A stretch of DNA of 25,212 nt from Gammaproteobacteria bacterium (lineage in GTDB: Bacteria; Pseudomonadota; Gammaproteobacteria; Thiohalorhabdales; Thiohalorhabdaceae), in assembly GCA_018609925.1 (NCBI GenBank), contig JAHEOG010000152.1, forward strand, positions 1 to 25,212, read 5' to 3'. The translations under genes and the position numbers were made by a program. Position 1 is the stretch's first letter, and the number at the start of each line of letters is the position of its first letter. Shown here in pieces: positions 21,153 through 25,212 of this stretch. The notes below the pieces were generated by a model. That model searched no databases. It was not told where the DNA came from and was given only the letters and a program-made list of their open reading frames with translations.

Positions 21153-23165
21153 ATGTCCGAGAATCCCTTCCGCCTGCGCAGCGACTTCCAGCCCAGCGGG
21201 GACCAGCCCACGGCCATCGAAGAGCTGGTGACGGGCCTCGCCGATGGCGAGGCCTTCCAGACCCTGCTGGGGGTCACCGGCTCCGGCAAGACCTACACCA
21301 TGGCCCAGGTGATCCAGCGCCTGGGCCGCCCGGCCGTCATCATGGCCCCCAACAAGACCCTGGCGGCCCAGCTCTACGCCGAATTCCGTGGCTTCTTCCC
21401 CGAAAACGCGGTGGAGTACTTTGTCTCCTACTACGACTACTACCAGCCCGAGGCCTACGTCCCCTCCAGCGACACCTTCATAGAGAAGGACGCCTCCATC
21501 AACGAGCATATCGAGCAGATGCGGCTGTCGGCCACCAAATCGCTTTTGGAGCGGGAAGACGCCATCATCGTGGCGTCGGTCTCCGCCATCTACGGCCTGG
21601 GTGATCCCTCGGCCTACCACGGCATGATCCTGCACCTGCGCACCGGGGACCGGATCGACCAGAAGGACATTATCCGCCGGCTCACCGACATCCAGTACAC
21701 CCGCAACGAGACCGACCTGCGCCGCGGCACCTTCCGTGTCCGGGGCGATACCGTCGAGGTCTTCCCGGCGGAGAACGAGGCCGAGGCGGTGCGCATCGAG
21801 ATGTTCGACGACGAGGTGGAGACCCTGTCCACCTTCGATCCCCTGACCGGCGAGGTCACCGCCCGGCAGCCGCGGATTACGATCTATCCCAAGACCCACT
21901 ACGTGACCCCGCGGGCCACGCTGCTCGACGCCATCGAGCAGATCAAAGGCGAGCTCAAGGAGCGGCTGACGGAGCTGCGCGCCGAGAATCGGGAGGTGGA
22001 GGCCCAGCGCTTGGAGCAGCGCACCCGGTTTGACATCGAGATGATGCAGGAGCTGGGCTATTGCTCCGGTATCGAGAACTACTCCCGCTACCTCTCGGGC
22101 CGCGGGCCCGGGGAGCCCCCGCCCACCCTCCTCGATTATCTGCCCAACAACGCCCTGCTGATCGTCGACGAGTCGCATGTGGCCATCCCCCAGATCGGGG
22201 GCATGTACAAAGGCGACCTCAGCCGCAAGCGGACGCTGGTGGAGTACGGCTTCCGGCTGCCGTCGGCGCTGGACAACCGGCCGCTGAAGTTCGAGGAGTT
22301 CGAGCGGCTGATGCCGCAGACGGTCTTCATCTCCGCTACCCCCGGCCCCTACGAGCGGGAGCACTCCGGTCGGGTTGTGGAGCAGATCGTGCGGCCGACG
22401 GGGCTGGTGGATCCACGCCTGGAGGTTCGGCCTGCCACCTCCCAGGTTGAGGACCTGCTGTCCGAGATCAACGAGCGCATCGCCGCGGGCGAACGGACCC
22501 TGGTCACCACCCTGACCAAGCGCATGGCGGAGGACCTCACCAGCTACCTGGAGGAGGTGGGGGTTCGGGTGCGCTACCTGCACTCGGATGTAGATACCGT
22601 CGAGCGCTCGGAGATCATCCGCGACCTGCGCCTGGGCCGCTTCGATGTGCTGGTGGGCATCAACCTCTTGCGTGAGGGCCTGGACCTGCCCGAGGTCTCC
22701 CTGGTGGCGGTCCTGGACGCCGACAAGGAGGGCTTCCTGCGGTCGGAGCGGTCCCTGATCCAGACCATCGGCCGCGCCGCCCGCAACATCAACGGCACCG
22801 CCATCCTCTACGCCGACGATGAGACCGGCTCCATGCGGCGGGCCATCGACGAGACGGAGCGCCGGCGGGAGAAGCAGCAGGACCACAACCAGGCCCATGG
22901 CATCACTCCCGAGACGATCCGCAAAGAGGTCACCGACATCCTGGAGGGGGTCCCGGAGAAGGGCGGCTACACCGGGCCCGCGCCGGCCAAGGTGGCGGAG
23001 GGGTCGGGGGATTACGGGGCCCTGAGCCCAGAGGAGGCGGACCGCGAGATCCAGCGCCTCCGCGAGGAGATGTTCGAGAAGGCCCGGAACATGGAGTTCG
23101 AGGAGGCGGCCCGGCTCCGCGATCGCATCCAGGAGCTGGAGACCCGGGCCCTGGGGGTACAGTAG
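21153..23165 (+). CDS. uvrB: Excinuclease ABC subunit B
   Basis: UvrB is the damage-verifying DNA helicase-like subunit of nucleotide excision repair, working with UvrA and UvrC. The 670 residues have full family length. Walker A is GVTGSGKT (40-47). The DNA-inserting beta-hairpin is the tyrosine-rich stretch YYDYYQPEAYVPSSDTF near 93-109. The Walker B-type motif is DESH (339-342), motif VI is QTIGRAARN from residue 537, and the C-terminal UVR helix pair that binds UvrC is ADREIQRLREEMFEKA through EEAARLRDRIQELE. The ATG is preceded only by a weak GGA site. A TAGAAT eight bases before the start is too near to act as an ordinary -10 box unless the message is leaderless. No SOS operator was recognised upstream. 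Confidence 0.97.
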   Translation: MSENPFRLRSDFQPSGDQPTAIEELVTGLADGEAFQTLLGVTGSGKTYTMAQVIQRLGRPAVIMAPNKTLAAQLYAEFRGFFPENAVEYFVSYYDYYQPEAYVPSSDTFIEKDASINEHIEQMRLSATKSLLEREDAIIVASVSAIYGLGDPSAYHGMILHLRTGDRIDQKDIIRRLTDIQYTRNETDLRRGTFRVRGDTVEVFPAENEAEAVRIEMFDDEVETLSTFDPLTGEVTARQPRITIYPKTHYVTPRATLLDAIEQIKGELKERLTELRAENREVEAQRLEQRTRFDIEMMQELGYCSGIENYSRYLSGRGPGEPPPTLLDYLPNNALLIVDESHVAIPQIGGMYKGDLSRKRTLVEYGFRLPSALDNRPLKFEEFERLMPQTVFISATPGPYEREHSGRVVEQIVRPTGLVDPRLEVRPATSQVEDLLSEINERIAAGERTLVTTLTKRMAEDLTSYLEEVGVRVRYLHSDVDTVERSEIIRDLRLGRFDVLVGINLLREGLDLPEVSLVAVLDADKEGFLRSERSLIQTIGRAARNINGTAILYADDETGSMRRAIDETERRREKQQDHNQAHGITPETIRKEVTDILEGVPEKGGYTGPAPAKVAEGSGDYGALSPEEADREIQRLREEMFEKARNMEFEEAARLRDRIQELETRALGVQ

Positions 23166-23228
23166 GGGCTAGCCGGATCCCGCTTCTGGACGAGGAAAGC
23201 CTGGCACCCCCTGAGCGACAGGGCAAGG

Positions 23229-23279
23229 AGGCGAAAACCAAGGGCCCCCGTGCCGGGTAGGGGCCCGGGGGCCTCGCCT
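23229..23279. terminator. Nested inverted repeat, probable bidirectional terminator
   Basis: In the 114-base gap between convergent uvrB and NADH dehydrogenase, AGGCGA (23229-23234) pairs with TCGCCT (23274-23279), and GGCCCCCG (23243-23250) pairs with CGGGGGCC (23266-23273). The result is an 8-pair inner stem and 6-pair outer stem joined by an asymmetric bulge. No T-run follows. Position and GC-rich stem support termination for both genes. Confidence 0.5.
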
Positions 23280-24632
23280 TCAGTGGAGCTTGAGGCGGGG
23301 ATGGTGGGTGCGCCCGATCCAGTCTCCGAGCATGGCCAGCAGGGTCCGCCAGGAGCCGAAGAGCACCCGCTGATGCATGCGGTACAGTGACCGGTAGGCG
23401 ACCCGGGCCATGAAGCCCTCGATGGTGATGTTCCCGGTGAGGTTCCCCATCAAGCGGCCCACGGTGTTGTATTGGCTCAGGTTGATCAGGGAGCCGTAAT
23501 CCTTGTAGACGAATTTCGGCAGGCTCTTGCCCTCCAGCCGGCACAGGAAGGACTTCTCCAATAGGGTGGCCTGCTGGTGAGCTGCCTGGGCCCGGGGAGG
23601 AATGGTGGTATCGCGCTCGGGCCAGGGGCATTCGGCGCAGTCCCCCAAGGCGAAGATGTTGCTGTCCAGCGTCGTCTGCAGGGTCTGGCCCACCACCACC
23701 TGATTGATCCGATTGGTTTCCAGCCCGTCCAGGTCCGCGAGGAAATCGGGGGCCTTGATCCCCGCCGTCCAGACCTTCATGCCTGCGCGCAAGGACTTTC
23801 CGCTGCGGGTCTCCACTCCCTCCTCGGTAACCCGGGTGACCAGGTCTCCGGTATGGATCTCGATGCCCAGGTCCCGGAGGTTTTTCTCCGTCTCGGCGCC
23901 CACCCGATCGGGTAGGGCAGGAAGTAGCCGATCGTCCGCCTCGATGAGGTGGATCCGCATGTGCTCCTTGGGATTGATGCGATCGAGGCCGTAGGCCGCC
24001 GCCTGCTCCACGGCGAAGTTCAGCTCGGCGGCCAGCTCAACACCGGTGGCGCCCCCGCCAACGATGACCACATCCAGCTGGCCCTCCTCGGGGTCGCCCT
24101 GCTGGGTCTGGACGTGGAGGAACTTCTGGAACAGCTTTTCCTGGAATCGGTCCGCCTGGTCGCGGTGGTCCAGGAAGTGGCTGTGCTCCAGTACGCCTTC
24201 CACGCCGAGGTCGTTGGTGGTTGAGCCCACGGCCAGGACCAGGGTGTCGTACCGGAAGCGCCTGCGTGGAACCACATCGCCCCCTTCGTCGTTGGTGATG
24301 GGGGCGAGCTGGATCTCCCGGTTTTCCCGGTCCAGGTCCTCCATGGCCCCCAGGCGAAAGCGGAACCCCTTCTGGCGGGCGAGGGCGAGGAAATCCACTG
24401 CGTCCCCGTAGGAGTCGAGCGTACCGGCCGCCACTTCATGGATTAGGGGCTTCCAAAGGTGGGTCAGGGCGCCGTCAACCAGCGTGACCGCGGCCTCCTC
24501 GGAGTCCTTGAGACGTTTGCTGAGCTGGCAGGCCAGCTCCGCACCCCCGGCACCGCCGCCAACGATGACGATCTGGTGGCGCTCGTCGCCTTCCCCGGAG
24601 GGTGAAGGAGCGGGGGTTCTCGCCTGGGTCAT
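23280..24632 (-). CDS. ndh: Type II NADH:quinone oxidoreductase (NDH-2)
   Basis: NDH-2 is a single-subunit, non-proton-pumping FAD enzyme on the cytoplasmic membrane surface that passes electrons from NADH to quinone. The 450 residues carry two dinucleotide folds: FAD-binding IVGGGAGGAELA (24-34) and NADH-binding VVIVGGGATGVELAAE (188-203). The second FAD signature NIFALGDCAECP and the quinone-site region AQAAHQQATLLEK follow. The C-terminal YKDYGSLINLSQYNTVGRLMGN and the amphipathic helices with FMARVAYRSLYRMHQ, typical of NDH-2, give membrane attachment. AGGAG nine bases before the ATG fixes the start. It is convergent with uvrB and divergent from the MHYT gene. Distantly related flavoproteins such as sulfide:quinone reductases lack this C-terminal form. 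Confidence 0.9.
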   Translation of the reverse strand: MTQARTPAPSPSGEGDERHQIVIVGGGAGGAELACQLSKRLKDSEEAAVTLVDGALTHLWKPLIHEVAAGTLDSYGDAVDFLALARQKGFRFRLGAMEDLDRENREIQLAPITNDEGGDVVPRRRFRYDTLVLAVGSTTNDLGVEGVLEHSHFLDHRDQADRFQEKLFQKFLHVQTQQGDPEEGQLDVVIVGGGATGVELAAELNFAVEQAAAYGLDRINPKEHMRIHLIEADDRLLPALPDRVGAETEKNLRDLGIEIHTGDLVTRVTEEGVETRSGKSLRAGMKVWTAGIKAPDFLADLDGLETNRINQVVVGQTLQTTLDSNIFALGDCAECPWPERDTTIPPRAQAAHQQATLLEKSFLCRLEGKSLPKFVYKDYGSLINLSQYNTVGRLMGNLTGNITIEGFMARVAYRSLYRMHQRVLFGSWRTLLAMLGDWIGRTHHPRLKLH

Positions 24633-24691
24633 AGACCGGCTCTCCTGCTGGGTTGGGGTAGGCCAATCTCCGAAGGATCGGAAAATATGGG

Positions 24692-24720
24692 ACTATACAC
24701 GTCTGTCCGCCGCCAATGAA
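24692..24720 (-). promoter_or_regulatory. Candidate sigma-70 promoter for ndh
   Basis: In the 224-base divergent region before ndh, the minus strand has TTCATT, a 17-base spacer and TATAGT (five of six to the -10 consensus). The -35 match is poor. The leader would be about 50 bases. This stretch is visibly more AT-rich than the surrounding sequence. Confidence 0.35.
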
Positions 24721-24856
24721 GCCGATCAAACCCAAGCCTTTCCTCAGATCCCGGAGGCTCACGGTTTGGGACCCGAAAGGAACCCCGTTTTGAGGGGATC
24801 CGTGACACTCCCGGACACGTGAATTTCCCCGCCCTCCCGGAGGGAGCCTTGGACAT

Positions 24857-25209
24857 TTGGCGCTTCGCTTCTCCGGCTCCGACGCTGGGCCCCCTCTGGA
24901 AGGGAGCTACCATCCCTTCCTGGTGGTGCTGTCCATGGTGGTGGCGTGCGCGGCGGGCCTGACCGCCCTGTGGATTATCGATCGGATGCAGGCGGCCTGC
25001 ACGGGGCTCGGGCGACGGGGATGGCACCTTGCGGGCGCCTTCGCCATGGGCACCGGCATCTGGGCCATGCACTTTACCGGCATGCTGGCCTTCTCGGTTC
25101 CCTGGAAGTGGACTACGACGTATGGTTCACGGCGATCTCGCCGATCCCCGGGCTGCTGGGCAGCGGAATCGCCCTGTACTTCATCGCCCTGCCTCGGATG
25201 GGCGGGTAG
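24857..25209 (+). pseudogene. MHYT-domain integral membrane sensor, frame-disrupted, runs to window edge
   Basis: MHYT proteins are membrane sensors with repeated pairs of helices that may bind copper or a gas, often fused to diguanylate cyclase or kinase domains. A TTG at 24857 opens a frame with LEGSYHPFLVVLSMVVACAA, a second helix GAFAMGTGIWAMHFTGMLAF (with the family motif MHFT) and then SVP. At the C run 25100-25102 the family pattern jumps to the next frame, which continues LEVDYDVWFTAISPIPGLLGSGIALYF. Adding one C would restore a normal MHYT unit. The second frame then meets TAG at 25207, after only one of the usual three units. Either the gene is decaying or the sequence has errors here. 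No ATG start was found; the TTG is about ten bases after GGAGGGAG. Confidence 0.7.
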
Positions 25210-25212
25210 AAG

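Noticed and set aside
21069..22898. 609-codon open frame on the minus strand inside uvrB
   Set aside because: It is antisense to conserved UvrB, with low-complexity Gly/Val/Leu/Asp composition typical of a GC-rich shadow frame.

Overview
The window is GC-rich, densely coded chromosomal DNA of a gammaproteobacterium. The gene order rpsA - ihfB - lapA - lapB - pyrF is a classic gammaproteobacterial block. GlrR-, Slp- and DUF3301-like proteins and the divergent aminotransferase/uvrB pair point the same way. The lineage below class cannot be fixed from sequence alone. A sucrose synthase and a short-type orotate phosphoribosyltransferase suggest a deep branch rather than an enteric or pseudomonad. 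No rRNA, tRNA, CRISPR array, insertion sequence, integrase, phage gene or toxin-antitoxin pair was seen.

Layout. 1-4858 (+): 3' end of rpsA, then sppA, ihfB, lapA, lapB, pyrF and pyrE in one tightly packed run (translation, envelope proteolysis, nucleoid, LPS control, pyrimidine synthesis). 4855-10553 (-), read from high to low coordinates: an MltB-like lytic transglycosylase, glycogen/alpha-glucan phosphorylase, an M23 peptidase and an HDAC-family deacetylase, the last sharing its stop tetranucleotide with pyrE. 10543-13026 (+): sucrose synthase. 13056-13364 (-): a 102-residue protein of unknown function. 13486-15067 (+): a stand-alone RibD C-terminal-type reductase and an exported protein of unknown function. 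15091-16577 (-): a DUF3301 membrane protein followed by two tandem Slp-family lipoproteins. 16677-17234 (+): a macro-domain protein. 17248-21023 (-): aspartate-type aminotransferase, EgtD-type histidine methyltransferase and a GlrR-like sigma-54 activator. 21153-23165 (+): uvrB. 23280-24632 (-): type II NADH dehydrogenase. 24857 to the end (+): a frame-disrupted MHYT-domain membrane sensor.

How the genes fit together. Three themes recur: envelope maintenance (sppA, lapAB, mltB-like, M23, Slp lipoproteins), storage carbohydrate (sucrose synthase and glucan phosphorylase, on opposite strands either side of the transglycosylase) and housekeeping (pyrEF, uvrB, aminotransferase, NDH-2). Sucrose synthase could supply nucleotide-glucose for glycogen, which the phosphorylase would mobilise. 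No sucrose-phosphate synthase, glgA or glgC is visible here.

I did not find a convincing new multi-gene system. The observations most worth a second look are local: a bacterial sucrose synthase lacking the plant nucleotide-binding Gln/Asn pair, a macro domain whose MacroD catalytic Asp is Ala, EgtD without EgtB, a GlrR-like activator without its kinase, a His/Tyr-rich tail on one of two tandem Slp lipoproteins, two uncharacterised genes, and a broken MHYT gene.
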